DNA of 64,000 nt. Origin: Powellomyces hirtus. Its lineage: Eukaryota > Chytridiomycota > Chytridiomycetes > Spizellomycetales > Powellomycetaceae. The notes under the pieces were generated by a model. That model had not been told where the DNA came from, made no database searches, and saw only the letters and a program-made list of their open reading frames with translations. The stretch is taken from contig JAHLKG010000026.1 in the NCBI GenBank assembly GCA_025526995.1, forward strand, positions 363,815 through 427,814, given 5' to 3'. The stretch's first letter is position 1; each line of letters opens with the position of its first letter. Shown in pieces: positions 24,701-39,700 of the stretch. The position numbers and the translations under genes were made by a program.

Positions 24701-27700
24701 AATATGCATCACATCATCTCAGATGAGTCAAGCATGGCGTTGACGATTGAAGAACTCGGTCGACTATACGCGGACGACTCTGATTCTTCAGCGCACTCAA
24801 CCCCTTATCAGTACGCCGATTACGCCGTGTGGCAGCAATTCCGACGTGAGCAGTTTGACGAACAATTGGGTTTCTGGAGTAAGCGTCTGCGAGGCGTGGG
24901 ACCAGTTTCCTTTCCTCCGAGTGGCGTACCGCTGGCACCGCAGCGTCACACTGCCGGGCACATGGAAGTTCCTATCGAAAAGAGTCTAATGACGAGATTC
25001 ACAGAAATGTCCAAACGACATGGCGCCACGCTCTTTGCTTCCAGTCTCGCTGCGTACCAAGTCCTCATGCATAGATACACCGGCGCAGAGCAATTTGCTG
25101 TTGGTATCCCTGTCTCAACTCGAAGGGGGGCTGAACTTCAGCGCATGCTTGGTGTTTGCATTAACACTCTGGCCATTCCATCCGGGATGAATATGGAGCG
25201 CTCATTTGCTTCTGTGTTGAAAGAAACCAAGGCAGCTATCACCCAGGGTCTAGACAATTCCGACGTGCCATTCGAACTTGTGGTAGCGCGATCTCAAAGT
25301 GACAGCGGCTTTCTTCAAACAATGTTTCTGTTGAGCGACAGCGGCGCCCTGGAAAGGTCACTGGAGACTGCATTCGGCAAGGAAACAACAGTTATTAAAA
25401 TGACGCCACAGCACTGCAAGTTCGATCTGACCTTGGCGATTGACAGCTCGGCTGAAGGTCACGTACTACAAGTGGAGTACGACGCGTCTGTGTTCTCGGA
25501 GGAAATGATCAGAGGTCTGTGCTGGTCCTACCTCCAGCTCCTTGACTCTGCGGCACAGGATCCATCTGTTGTCGTTGGGAAGCTAGGTGTTACTCCGGTA
25601 TCGCTTCAAGACAGCCACAGAAATCTCGGCGGCCCGGTGCCTTACGTGGACCATCGTTGCATGCATCAGCTGATTGAGGCTCAGGTGGAAAGAACCCCTA
25701 GTGCACCAGCGCTCGAGCATGAGAATGGTTCAGTTATGACGTACGGAGAATTGAATCGTACGGCAAATCAGCTGGCTCGTTGGTTGCAACGATTGGGCGT
25801 GAAGCCCCTGGACTCTGTTGGTCTGTGCTACAGCAAGTCTTTCGAAATGATTGTCTCCGTTTTAGCGGTTCTGAAATGTGGCGCCTATTACGTTCCACTT
25901 GATGCATCGTCTCCAACTTTGCGGAACACCTCGATACTGACTGACTCCGATACCGGCGTAGTCCTCGCCGGGCATGCGGAGATGACTATAATTGCTGACG
26001 GTTGTGCGAAGGCTGCCGTTTATGCCGTTAGCCTCCGGGATTGGAAGTTTGGGAAAGAGGATAATCGCAATCTGAACGTTGCACTTTCCAACCAAGCACC
26101 ATGCTATCAAATATCGTCCTCCGGCACGAGTAGCGGTAAGTATTCCACTTTCTCCAGAACCACGACCTCCCTCTGATACGTCTTTTTCCTCAAGGTAAAC
26201 CAAAGAACATTCTCATCGAACACAGACACATCGTTGCTTCGATCATTGCCCATGATGTCCTCTTTCAAGCGGGCAAAGAGACGCGGGTCCTGCAATTTGC
26301 CTCTTATACATTTGATGTTTCCGTCCTGGACATCTTTATTTCTCTTTCAAAAGGTGCTACGCTTTGTATTGCTTCCAGGGCAAGCATGCTGGACAACCTG
26401 AGCGCCGTTGTCAGGAAGATGCGAGTTACGGCAGTAAGCTTGACGCCGTCTGTCGTGAGTGCCTTGCTTGATCCAGACGAAGAGACCGATCTCAAAATGC
26501 TCGCTGTGGGAGGAGAGCCTCTTTCGGAGGCCGTTCGCAACGCATGGTGCCAGAAATTAATTCTTTTTAACGTGTATGTAGTGCTCACCTATTTTCTTTA
26601 AGCCAACACTAACTTCCTTACCTTTCTCGACAGATACGGCCCTTCTGAGTGCACCCCGAACCAGATTTCGCAGCTGGTGTCTGCCGAAACAGATGTTCGT
26701 ATTCTTGGAGATTGTTTCCCTGGTATGAACGCATATATCCTGGATGACTATCAGCAGCCTGTTATCCCCGGCGCGGTCGGGGAGCTTTACCTTGAGGGGG
26801 GACAGGTAAGATACATCGGCACCTGCCCCGCTGTCTGGAAGAACACGCGTTTGGTTTCCGTTAGTGATTATACTTCTTGTTAGGTTGGACGTGGATACCT
26901 GAACTCAGTTTTGACTGCATCGAGCTTTTTTGAGAGTCCATTTAATGCTGGCCAACGCATGTACAGGACAGGCGACGCAGCAAAAATTACGGAGGACGGG
27001 AAAATCATGAGCCTTGGGCGTCTAGATTCCCAAGCTAAAATCAGAGGTCAGCGATTGGAGCTTGATTTCATATCCTCGGTGATTTTGGAAAACTGCAGTG
27101 CCATTCGACAAGCGGTCGCCCTCGTACAGAGGGACGCTGCTGGCGAGGAAACGCTGGTGGCCTTCGTGTCAACAAATACCTCCGCTGGAGCCGACGTTCC
27201 CGTCCAAGCGGTCGATCAAACTCAGCCCGAAATCAAGGAGCTCGTCAGCTTATGCTTTTCCAATCTCCGGAAACATTGTGCTGCATACATGGTTCCTTCA
27301 TCAATAATTGTTCTCAATCGAATACCGCTTTCAACTTCCGGCAAAGTAAATCAAATGGCCCTCAAGCAGCTCTCATCTGTTGAAGTGGATCGCGAAGAGA
27401 GGGACATACCAATGTCGGATACGGAAAAGCAGTTGAGCATCATCATCGGCAGGGTTCTGAAGACTAAGTCTCTTGGTCTGCATGAAAACTTAATTGCCAG
27501 AGGGCTGAACTCTCTGTCATCAATTCGAGTGGCGTCTACATTGAGGAAGGAATGCGGAGCTTCCCTCTCATTTGCTGACATCTTTAGAGCTCCTAGCATT
27601 TCGGAGTTGGCTAAGCTTATAGAAGAGCAACGCAAGGTAGCGGTAAGCGATTGGCCGGCAACAAGCCTGCTGAGAGGCGAAGACGAAATCGTGTGCAGAG

Positions 27701-30700
27701 CCTCATATGCGCAAGAACGCATGTGGTTCCTGCAGAAGCTTCATAACAACTCTACCTACCACATTCCCACGCTACTGAAGTGCAGCGGTGTTTCTGCGCA
27801 ACGCCTACTCGATTCGATTCGAATTCTGCAGCAACGGCACGCCATCTTACGAACCACCTACTTAATGAGCCTAGATTCTGACGAAGTTCTACAACATGTG
27901 CATACAACAATGCCATGCAACTTCACTATTGTGGATCTGATGGACACCACGTCTCCCATCGAACAGGCACACCGAACGGCTCTGGATGACAATTCGAGAG
28001 TATTTGACCTATCAACGGAAGCGTCCTTCCGTGGAATTATTTTCCAGTTGACCTCCAACGAAATTGCACTGTACCTGAATATTCACCACATCGCGAGTGA
28101 CGAGCAAACTATGGACGCGATGATTCACGAACTCTGGACGGTTCAACTTGCTCTGTCCTTAGATGGGACCCATCAATCCGCCCCTCTCGACTGGCAATAC
28201 GTCGACTATTGTCAATGGCAGCGTGAACGACTGGAGAAGGACGATGGCAAGGAAATGAAGAGACAACTGACGTTCTGGCGTGAGTATCTGAGTGAGGTGC
28301 CGTCCCTCGTATTGCCGGCGCCGAACAACAACGTCAGGGACCTCGTCAATGGAGGCCGAACTCAGACTCTCCGAATCCATCACGCTACTGTATCGAAATT
28401 TGAGACCTTCTGTTACCGCGAGAACTGTACGGCTTTCCTCGGCTTCTTTGCGGCATTTCAGATACTCATGTGCCGATTTACAAATCAATCGCAATTCGCA
28501 ATTGGGGTTCCAATATCAAATGCGACCCATCAGAACACAATGAACATGCTGGGACTCTTTATTAACACCGTTGCGGTCCGCACCAACGTGGACGAGTCAG
28601 TATCCTTCAAGACCATTTTAGCAACTGTCAAAGCGGATATGGAAAGAGTGCAGGAGCATGCTGAAACGCCCTTTGAAAGGGTGTCTCAGGCTGTCGGTGG
28701 ATCTGATCCCTCTGCCCCCGCCTTGCGCTTATCTACTATGTTCGTCATGCATTCCACGCAAATCAGCAAGGAAGCGGTTACAGCACGAGCGACCGGGGTT
28801 GAGGTGGTGGATCTATCTAATCAACACAGCAAGTTTGACATGTCATTCGAGATCGCGCCGTCAGTTGATGGTGTCACGATCAAGGTAGAATACGACCTGG
28901 CCTCGGTTTCGGCACTCTTTGTGGACAGGCTGCTTCGCGGATATAAGGTTTTGATTGAACAGATTTCTGTCGACCCGCTCTCCATCATCGAAAACCTTTC
29001 TATCGTCGATCTGGAAGATGAGGAGCTGATGGCCGCTTGGAATGGGTTTTCGCCACCGATGATCCCCAAGGAGCATTGCGTACACAACATGATCGAGGAG
29101 CGTGTTCAAGCGCAACCGAACCATCCCGCCGCGGTATTTGAGGATGGCCAATCGTTGACCTATGGAGAACTCAACGCCCGGGCGAACCGGCTTGCGCGGT
29201 ACCTTCGTAAACAGCAGATTGGCCCCGATTCGTTGATAGCGTTGTGCATGGCTCGCTCTCTTCAAATGATTGTGGCTATGTTAGCAATCATTAAATCTGG
29301 AGGGGCATATGTACCGCTTGATGCCCAGATTCCGTTATGCCGGAACCTGCTGATTCTCAAGAACACAAAGGCCAATATTGTCATCACTGAAGGGAAGTAC
29401 GCACACTTCTTTGCCGAGGCCGACGTCCTTACTATAACAATGGACACACACGATGACTGTGAACTACCATGGGCGAAAGAGTGCGAAGAAAATCTTATAG
29501 TTGCAGGCCTCAACGTCGACCACTTGTTATTCTGCTTACACACGAGTGGGTCAACTGGGGTCCCCAAGGTGAGTGTCGCTTTATGATTTCGATGCCTTCT
29601 GATTTCTCACTTGTTGCAACAATTCAGGGCGTGATGGTGACACACGGCGCCATAATCTACTCGATTCGCGAGCATGCTATTCAGTATCGCATAAGCAAAG
29701 AAACTCGTTGGTTACAGTTCGCAGCCTACACGTTCGACGTCAGTGTAATGGATATTTTCTGCTCGCTCACTCAGGGTGCTACCCTTTGTCTCGCCCATAA
29801 AGAAAGCCTGCTCGCCGATATGGGCGCGGTTGGAAGGAAAATGCAGGCGACCTTTGCCACTCTGACACCGACGGTGCTGTCCGCTTTGTTGCAGCCGGGC
29901 GACATCCCAACTTTGACCGGTTTAGGAATCTCGGGGGAGGCTATGACCCAACCGATCATTGACAGCTGGAGCGACAATGTGATGCTTCAAAACGCGTAAG
30001 TCGCTAGCAAGCACAAAATCAACGGAGTGAATCAAACGTTCTTAAGTCTTTTCCTACCCTGCTGCAACGCCAGATTCGGACCTACGGAGTGCGCTGTCAA
30101 CGTCACCATGAAGCACATGTTGCCTGGAGATCGCGCCGGATCTATCGGCAAGCCGCTCCATGGGACCTTCGCCTACATTGTGGATGCAAAACTTCGTCGA
30201 GTTCCGGTTGGAATTGTCGGAGAGCTTTTGATTGGTGGTAAATGTCCTAACACACTATGCGCATTATCAGATTTGCCTCACACTTTCGCCAATCTCCAGG
30301 TCCGCAACTAGCTCGAGGATATCTTGCTCGTCCGGATCTGACCGCTGAGCGATTCATCGATAACCCATGTGCAATTGGGACCCGGGCGTACCGAACGGGA
30401 GATCTTGCTCGCTTCGATGAGTCCGGTGAAATCTTTTTCCTTGGACGCTGCGACTCGCAGGTCAAACTCAGGGGGCTGCGCATCGAGCTGATGGAAGTGG
30501 AGGTGACACTGCTGAGAGCGTCGTCTCTCCTCCGAGCATGTTGCTGCCTCATCATCAATCATCAAGGGCAAGACCACATGATAGCCTACCTATCAACAAA
30601 AACGGCGGACGTTGGTTTCAAGCCATTAATGCTCGATCCTTCGGAAGAGGGTGTCTTGGATCTCATTGCTCGCTGCAAGGATTTCGCCGAACAAACTCTC

Positions 30701-33700
30701 CCTTCATATATGGTTCCATCATTCTTTGCCGTTATTGATCGAATGCCGCTGACCAGCGCAGGCAAAGCAGATCGAAAATCGATGCCTCGGTTTGAGACCC
30801 GTGCTCTTCATGGCACCTCCACTCCCTCGGAAGGCGAGCCGACGCCTCCGGGAGAGTTCGAAATGTCTGTCTTATCGATAGCTCGTGAGGTGTTGCGCAA
30901 CAACAATCTTGACTTCGATGATAACCTGTTCACGGCTGGAATGAACTCGCTTACCACCATCCGCTTTATTGCTCGCCTACAAGAAGCGACAGCGTTGGAA
31001 ATGAAGATCTCGGATGTGTTCACCAACCCAACAATTCACGCTCTTACAAAGATTATGCGAGCCTCTAATCAATCCAGTGCGTCGACCCCGTTTCCGAAAA
31101 CCTCGTTAATCTCGCGGCTGCGTGCCGGTGAACCTATCGCTGTGCGAGCATCTCAGGCCCAGCAGAGAATGTTTGTTCTTCAGGGCCTGCAAAAGGACAG
31201 CACCTACCATGTGCCGTTCTTTTTGAAGTTGAAAGCCTCAGTGGATGTTCAGCGTCTTCGCAACACTTTGGAAATTATGCAGCAAAGGCACCCTATTCTC
31301 CGGTCGACTTTCGAATACAATTTGGAAGAAGATGCAGTGGTACTCACTGCAAAACAAGAGATCCACATTGATGTCGGGTCTGTTGACCTTTCCTTCTTTG
31401 CGGCCAATGCTTCCGATGTTGCATTGCAGCTATGTGCTCAAGATAACGAGAAGCTTTTTGACTTAACAACTGGGCCTCTGCTGCGCTCTATTGTGTTCCA
31501 ACTTGGTAGCGGTTTCGTCGGATTGTACATCAACCTTCACCACATTATATCCGACGAACAAACTCTGCAAATTTTCTTATCGGAAGTCTCGAAGATCTAC
31601 GCTGGAGGTGGCGATATGTTGGAGCTTGCCTTGCCTGAGTTCTGCTTTGCAGACTATGCATTGTGGGAGAAGCGAAGGTGGGTTAATGCAGCCTCGGACG
31701 TTGATGCCGACCTTACATTTTGGAAGAACTACCTTGCGGATGTGCCAAAGCTAGACCTTGCCCACATCAATAATGCCCTTCATGCCCGCACCGCCGGTTC
31801 ACACGCCATCACGATCAAGGGAGACATTTACGATGCGTTTGCTTCTCTCTGTGAGAATGCAAATTCCACCGTTTTTACGGGTCTCTTGGCTGCCTTCTAT
31901 GTCCTCTTGCACCGATACAGTACACAGTCGGATTTCGCGGTTGGTATTCCAGTAACAAACCGTCAACATTCGGAGACTCTTGACATGCTCGGACTCTTTG
32001 TCAATACGATCGTTTTGAGAGCTAAAGTGGATCCATCGATCGACTTCATGGAGTTCCTCAAGGAGCTTAAGCCGAATATGCTCGAGGTCTTTGAACACGC
32101 CCAGCTTCCGTACGACTCAGTGGTGGAACACTTGGGATCATCTACAACCCAATTGTTCAATATCATGTTCGTCGCTCAGGATATTGGCGGGAACATGCCT
32201 GCTACACTCTTAGGCGCCCCATTCGAACAATTGGCAGTTCCGGTGAAGCGTGCCAAATTTGATATAACGTTCTATGTCCAGACGGGCGCGTCAGGCGCTC
32301 ACCACATTCAAGTCGAATACGACGCGTCGATGTTCGAAGCCGCTTTCATTACGCAGTTCTCAGACTCTTTTGTTTCTATCCTGGATGGTGTAGTTCTCAT
32401 GCCGTATAGCGCGATAGGCACACTGAAACTAGAGAAAGTCCACACCGAGGATAACAAACCGTTGGATGAGAACCAGGAATCATCACGAGGTTCCAATCTC
32501 GGACCTGGCTATGCAGCTCCATCCGTTGAACTCAAGCCCGCTTCCACCCCTCGGTCCACGTTACCGGACGGCTCAGTTGAGCAAGGTGTACACGACATAT
32601 TGCAAAACGTGCTTCGACGCACTAGAGGGTTTTCAATGGAAGAAGACATGTTTGAGGCGGGAGTGAACTCTTTAACATCAATGCGTTTGGTGGCGCTATT
32701 GAACGCTAAGTTCAACGTTAGCCTGTCCATTGCGGACGTATTTGAGGCGCGCACAGTTAGGAATTTGGCCAACAACATCAAAGGTGCATCGGCATCCCAC
32801 GTCAATCGCGACCCCTTCCCAACGCTGAGCCATTCTTCGGAAATTGTGCGTGTGCGAGGGTCGTATGCTCAAGAACAGATGTGGACGCTTCAGGAATCAA
32901 GCAACGATAACTCATATCACGTGCCCATTCTCGTCATTTTGAGGGGTTACGTAGATGTGACCGCTTTGTCCAAGGCGATTCATCACGTAGCGACAAACAC
33001 AGGACTCTTCCGCACCACTTTTGCCATGGAGAAAGGATATCTGATGCAGCTTGTGCATCCGGCTCTGGAATTCGGCATTGGCGCTTCTCGAATTCAGGGA
33101 TTGGATGATTCGAGCTTGATCGACTCGATCGTTTCCGAGGCTCGAAAGGACAATGAAAAACCGTTTGATCTGGGCACTCAACCATGGCGGGCATTACTGA
33201 CCGAGACAAATCGCGATATCTGCGGCCTCTATATCAATATGCACCACATTATCAGCGACGAGTTTACGGTTCAGTGGTTAATGAAGGGAGTCTTCCGAGT
33301 ATACCATGCTCTCGCAAGCGGAACTGAAGCGAAAGTTGACTTATCAAGGCACGAATTTGTCGATTTCGCAGTGTGGCAGCGGGAATCCCTGGAAGCAAAC
33401 AATGGAGGCCGGATGCAGGAACTCATGGCTTTTTGGACTCACCTCAATGGCACACCCGCTCTTCAACTTCCCAAGCGAGCGTCCGTCGAGGCTCGCGGCG
33501 TTGGAACCGTTACAGCTATCTTACCTTTGGGCGAGATTCAAGCGTTCCAACGTATCACCGACGATTGGAGCGCTACAATGTTCACCGGGATGGTTACCAT
33601 CTTCCGAATCCTTCTGTCCCGCTATGCCTCTCAGTCCGATTTTGCTATTGGTATCCCGGTCGCACAACGTGACCGGTCGGAAACCTTGGCCATGCCTGGT

Positions 33701-36700
33701 CCTCTGATCAATACAGTTGCCTTGCGATGCCCAGTCAAAGCCGAGTCTTCGTTTGTGACGAATCTTGAAAACAACAGAAGAAACATCATAGCGGCACTCT
33801 CGCATGCGGCAGCTCCATTCGAAAAAGTAGTGCAAGCGAATGCGACAAACAGATCGGATCCTTCTGTTAAGCCTATTTACCAAGTCATGTTCATTCAAGC
33901 TTCAGATGAGACGATCGAGGGCGTAGACAGATTCCAGGGTGCCTCAGTGGAACACCTGCAGGTTGCAGGATCTGCCCCTAAGTTTGATCTTACCTTCCAC
34001 TACAGGATGTCGGCTACAAGAGACACAGACGTTACAATTGAATACGACACTGCCTGCTTCAGCAAAGAATTCATTCAAAGAATGGGAGATCATTTCCGAC
34101 AACTGCTTCTGAGTATCTGCGCGAAACCGGACACTCCTGTGAATGAGCTTACTTTCATGAATGAGACAGAAATACAGCGGATCCTTCTTACTTCCGATCG
34201 TCGGCATGAGATTCGTAAGCAAAATGGCGATATCGCAATTGGCAAGATGATTGAATCACAAGTGATAAAAACCCCGAAAGCGATTGCGCTTGAGGATGAA
34301 TTCGGTCGCACAATGACCTACTCGGAACTCAATGAAGAGGCAAATCGGGTAGCAGCTTATCTCGGGAAAAGAGGAGCTCGGAGGGACACCATTGTAGGCT
34401 TCTGCCTTCAGAAGCGAATCGAGGCTATTGTAGTTATTGTCGGTATCCTGAAAGCGGGAGCCGCTTACCTTCCCATTGGGCCTGAAAACCCTGTCGCAAG
34501 AAATCAGGAAATCCTGGAGCAAGCAAGGTGTCTGGTGCTCTTTACATCTCAGGAATATAACGCCAACTTCGGAACAACAAATGTTTTGAGAGACATTGTG
34601 AACGTGGAAGACCGCCCTTGGAGCAATGAGAGCGGACAGAATGCTGGCCTTCATCACCTAAGCGGGGATGATGTGGCATACGTTTTGTTCACTTCTGGTA
34701 AATCAAGAGCGTGACTCATCAGTACGTACGCGGAACTAATACCGCCTTCCCACTTCCTTCTTTTCCACGTGATTCAGGATCCACAGGCAAGGTGAGCCAA
34801 CTATTCCGAATCAGTTTTGCAATATGCGGTCAAATTTCTTATATGAACATTTCGTGTAGCCCAAAGGAGTTCCAATTCGGAACAGCAGTATTTGCAGTAG
34901 TGTAGTGCAGCACGCCCGCGTGTACGGCATCACCGTTGCAACTCGTTACCTCCAATTTGCAAATTACACTTTCGATGTCTCAGGTACTGAGCTTGCTAGC
35001 GGGAAGATTGAGGTGATATAGGAGGACCGCGGCTAAGTTTTACCCTCACACACAGTGATGGACATTTTTGTCTCATTATGCTACGGCGCAACGCTGTGTA
35101 TTGCAAGCAAGGATCGCATGTTGGACAATATGCCTCAAGTGATGCAGAAGATGCGCGTGAACTTCACAGCTTTGACCCCATCGGTGCTCTCTGCTTTGTT
35201 GAAGCCTGAGGATGTCCCAACATTGCGTGGCCTCGGAATATCCGGCGAGGCAATGACTCAAAATATTGTTGATACATGGGCTGACAAAGTCACTCTGCAT
35301 AACGCGTAAGTCTTTGCAGCGCATTAAAAATTTTGCTTAGGCCAGTTTGCTCACCTCTGTTCTGCAGATATGGACCAACTGAGGCTTCGGTATATTCTGG
35401 GCTGCTCGTGTTTCCATAAGACCAGATTTTCTAACCCATCCTTTGCAGGTCAACGTGACGATTCAGACGATGACACCAAATACACCTGCGTCTATTATTG
35501 GCTCACCGCTGCCGGGAACTGCTGTCTACGTTCTCGACGAAAACTTACAACCTGTCCCGGTCGGTATTCCCGGTCAACTGTTTCTGGCGGGAGTTCAGCT
35601 GTTCACAGGATACTTGAACCAAGACGATCTCACAGCTGAAGCATTGCTACCGGATCCATTCGTGAAGGGAGAACGAATGTATAGCACCGGAGATCAGGTC
35701 GTGTTTACCGAAGACCTTCGCCTTTCGTACATCTCTCGTTTGGGATTTCAAGTAAAGGTGCAGGGAGGTCTCCGTGTTGAGCTCGGGGAAATCGATGCGG
35801 CTCTTTTAAGTCATGTCACTGCGGCTTGCACACTGTTGCTTCAGGACAAGTTGGTGGCATTTGTCTGTCCCGAAAACCAAGCCGACGCCACGGTGACCTT
35901 GCAAGTGCTGCGAGACGAAACAGTCGTCGAGAATTTGTGTAAGATTCGCCAACAGCTGCGAGACCAGCTTCCGCAATACATGATCCCTGCACAGTTGGTA
36001 TCGGTGAACCGCTTGCCGATGAGTTCGTCTGGGAAAGTTGATCGAAACGCACTTTGCACACTTTCTTTGGATGGATTGGTAGAAACGGGGACCATTGTCG
36101 AACCGACAACTGACAAAGAGCATTCCATCACCCGCATTTTATGCGGCATCACTGGCTTGCAAAGCATTAGTGTCAGTACAGAGTTCTTCGCCCTTGGATT
36201 GAATTCGCTTCAACTCGTCAAGCTCGCGACGACCTTGAGAACCGAATTGGGATGCAAGATCTCCACTTCCACCGTTTTCAAACATTCCAGCATCAAGGAC
36301 TTAGCCGCTCATCTCGATCAGCAGACGAATTTGGAAGACAATCTTCGCATTACGGTGGCGGCTGCTTGGAATAAACCGGCTCCGGATGGCGTGGTTTACG
36401 CTCCTTCTTCATATGCACAGGAGCGCATGTGGGTGTTGCACGACATGCTTCGCGACAACACCTACTCAGTCCCGCTTTTTACGATTCTTAAAGACTTTGC
36501 TGCTGACGTTATCGCTAGCGCTGTCGACCAGGTATTACAACGCAATGCTGTCTTCAGAACTACTTTCAAAAAAGACTTGAGCAGCGGATCGATCTTGCAA
36601 GCAATTCACCCGACTCTGCAGAGGAAGACAGTTCGCATTGACCTCGCTCAGTCCGAGAATCCCAAGGACATTGCTGAAGCATTCGCACGGGAAGACTTCG

Positions 36701-39700
36701 ACAAACCGTTCAACTTAGATAACGGATCGCTCGTGAGGTCGTTTGTATGGGACCTGGGCAATGGAACTGTCGCAATGTACTTGAACATCCACCACATTTT
36801 AATCGATGAGGGTGGCTTGAAACTGCTATTGAAGGAGATACTCGATAACTGTCAAGGCACAGTAATTGCGTCTCCTCCGCCAGTGCAATATGCCGACTAT
36901 GCTATCTGGCAACGAGCACTATTGGAAAACATCGGGGAGAGCCAGCTGCTTTATTGGAAAGCTCAACTTGATGGAGTAGCGACGCTCGCTTTGCCGACGC
37001 GGCAAGACAACCATGGGGCGACAAGAGCTTTAGGGTTTGTCGAAATGGAGGTCGACAGTCAAGCCTTCCACGCCCAATGCACTTCAGCGGGTTGCTCCAT
37101 TTTCATGGGTATGCTTGCGCTTCTACATGTCTTGCTTGCAGGGTTCAGTGGACATTCCGATTTTGCGATCGGTGTTCCTGTGTCGAACCAAACGCACCAG
37201 GATACGGAGGAAGTGATTGGCCTGTTTTTGAATACCATCGCGATTCGGATGAACGTGGACTATCAACTGGATTTCCAGACCTGGCTGCGTACTCAGGTCA
37301 AGGATGTCGTCACCGATGCGTTATCAAATTTGGAGATCCCCTATGATCGGGTTGCGCGGGCTGTCTCGAGACACGGACCTTTGTTCCGCGCGATGTTCAT
37401 CATGAAGTCGAACGCCGAGAACAAGATGTTCGATCAGTGGTCCATTGAGGAAAACATAGAACTTCACCCGCGAGCAGTCAAATGCGACTTGACGTTTATC
37501 CTCTCGCTGTCATCAAACAAGGAAGTTCTTACGGTTGAGTACGATGCATCTCTTTTCCATGCTGATTACGTTCAGAAGCTTTGCGACTGTCTCATGCGCC
37601 TAATGACCCAAACCGTCAACGAAGTCAAACCGATGGCTGACCTTACCTGGTTGACAAAAGAGGAGCAAAAGCTTATGCTGGTCGATTGGAACAGTGCCGC
37701 TGCGTTGACGCCGGATATATGCGCCCATGAACTCATAGAACTGCAGGTCGAACGAACCCCATCGGCTATCGCTCTGGTTCATTTTGATGGCGGCTCGATG
37801 ACATACAAGGAGTTAAACTATTCCGCAAACAAGCTGGCGAGACATCTGATGAAAGCGGGTGTTGAGAAAAACCATCCCGTGGCTCTTTGTTTGGACCGCA
37901 CATTTGACATGATTATCTGCATTTTAGCCGTTGTCAAAGCTGGTGGAGCGTACTTGCCCTTGGACCCAATGAACCCCGTCCAGCGTAACATCGCGGTACT
38001 AGAAGAAGCGCAAGTCAAATTTGTTCTGTCGACTAAAGGTCACGAGAGAACATTCCAGGGTATCCAGGCAGATGTCCTGGTACTCGTTGTTGACTCTGAT
38101 GATGAGCGTTGGGCGTCCGAATCCGGGGACAACGTGCGAATAAAAGACTTGGAGCCCGATGACCCGTATGGGATTTTCTATACGTCGGGTTCAACAGGGA
38201 AACCAAAGGGGGTGGAACTGCCTCACCGAGCATTGACTACCTCGACGCTGCGACATATCGAATTCGAAAAGCTCACTGCAGAAGATCGCGTTCTTCAACT
38301 ATCGACCTACACCTTCGATTACAGTGTGATGGATATCTTCTCCACTTTGTCAAGTGGAGGGACCTTGTGCCTGGCTTCGAAGGAGGACATTATGTCGCAG
38401 ATGAATCATGTGTTCACAAAGATGGCAATCACTTTCGTGATGACGACTCCAAGCGTTATTGGACTCCTAAAACCCAGTCCGGAACTCGCTTTGAGAACCC
38501 TCGCTATTGGAGGAGAAGGCATGACACAGTCAGTCGTGGACACTTGGGCTCACCGACTGTGTCTTTTGAACGTGAGTCGCAGAACATCAGACCCCAGCTC
38601 TGAAACCATTTAACACCAAGATTTGCTCTCTTGGGCAAGCAACTAACTAACTTTCTCCTCTTCTCATAGGTTTACGGCCCGACTGAAGCCTGCGTTAATG
38701 TATCCATCCAGCATCTCAAGCCACATAACGACATCAGAGCGATTGGCAGACCTTTACCAAACAACACTGCCCGTATCTTGAACAAAGAACTTCAACCTGT
38801 TCCTTGCGGAGTTGTTGGAGAGCTATATCTCGGAGGTCTTCAGTTGGCGAGGGGGTATTACAAGCGCGATGATCTAACGCGAAGCGCCTTCATTATTCTA
38901 AGCTCGGGAGAGAGAGCCTACAGGACCGGAGATCTGGCTGTTTATCAGCCGGACGGAACCATTCTCTGCCTGGGGCGCGCGGATTCGCAAGTGAAGATTC
39001 GTGGGTGAGTGTCCTCGTTTTTGATGCCTAAAACGACGTGAACTCTGATCGCTGCCTTCTGTTTTTCCTGCAGCCTCAGAGTCGAGCTCGGTGAAATCGA
39101 ACACGCGATCGTGGAATGCACCGGTTCATTATGCGCGGTGATCCTTCAGGGCTCGGGAACAGACGAGCCAAAGCTAATCGCTTTTATTGCTAAGGCCTGT
39201 GAGCGCATTCCGACTGATGAGCTAGTCCTCATCAGTACAACAAAGAGCGCAAAGGACCAAGAAAATCTTCGGCGATCGATGAAAGAAAGACTACCCGCCT
39301 ACATGGTGCCAAACAAGTTCGTCTACATGAAGGCACTCCCAGCCACGGGTTCTGGAAAAATCGATCGAAAAGCTCTCTCACAAATTGACGTTATGTACGA
39401 AGCAACAGCGGATGCCAGGGGCAAGACGCTTCCCGAGACAGAGGATGAGCGGGATGTGTATGCCATGATTGCTGACCTTGTAGAACACTCCGCTTTCGGT
39501 GTTGATGAGGACATATTCTCCATCGGGATGCACTCGATTCTGGCTATCAGGTTGACTGCCACAATGGAAAAACAATTTGAGGTTCAAATGTCGGTTGCTG
39601 ACATCTTTCAGGCCGGGACCGTGCGTGGGCTAGTTGAATCGATGAAGAGAAAGGGCAACGGCTGTCAGGTACTATTCCCCGAGGAATCAGTTGTAATAAC

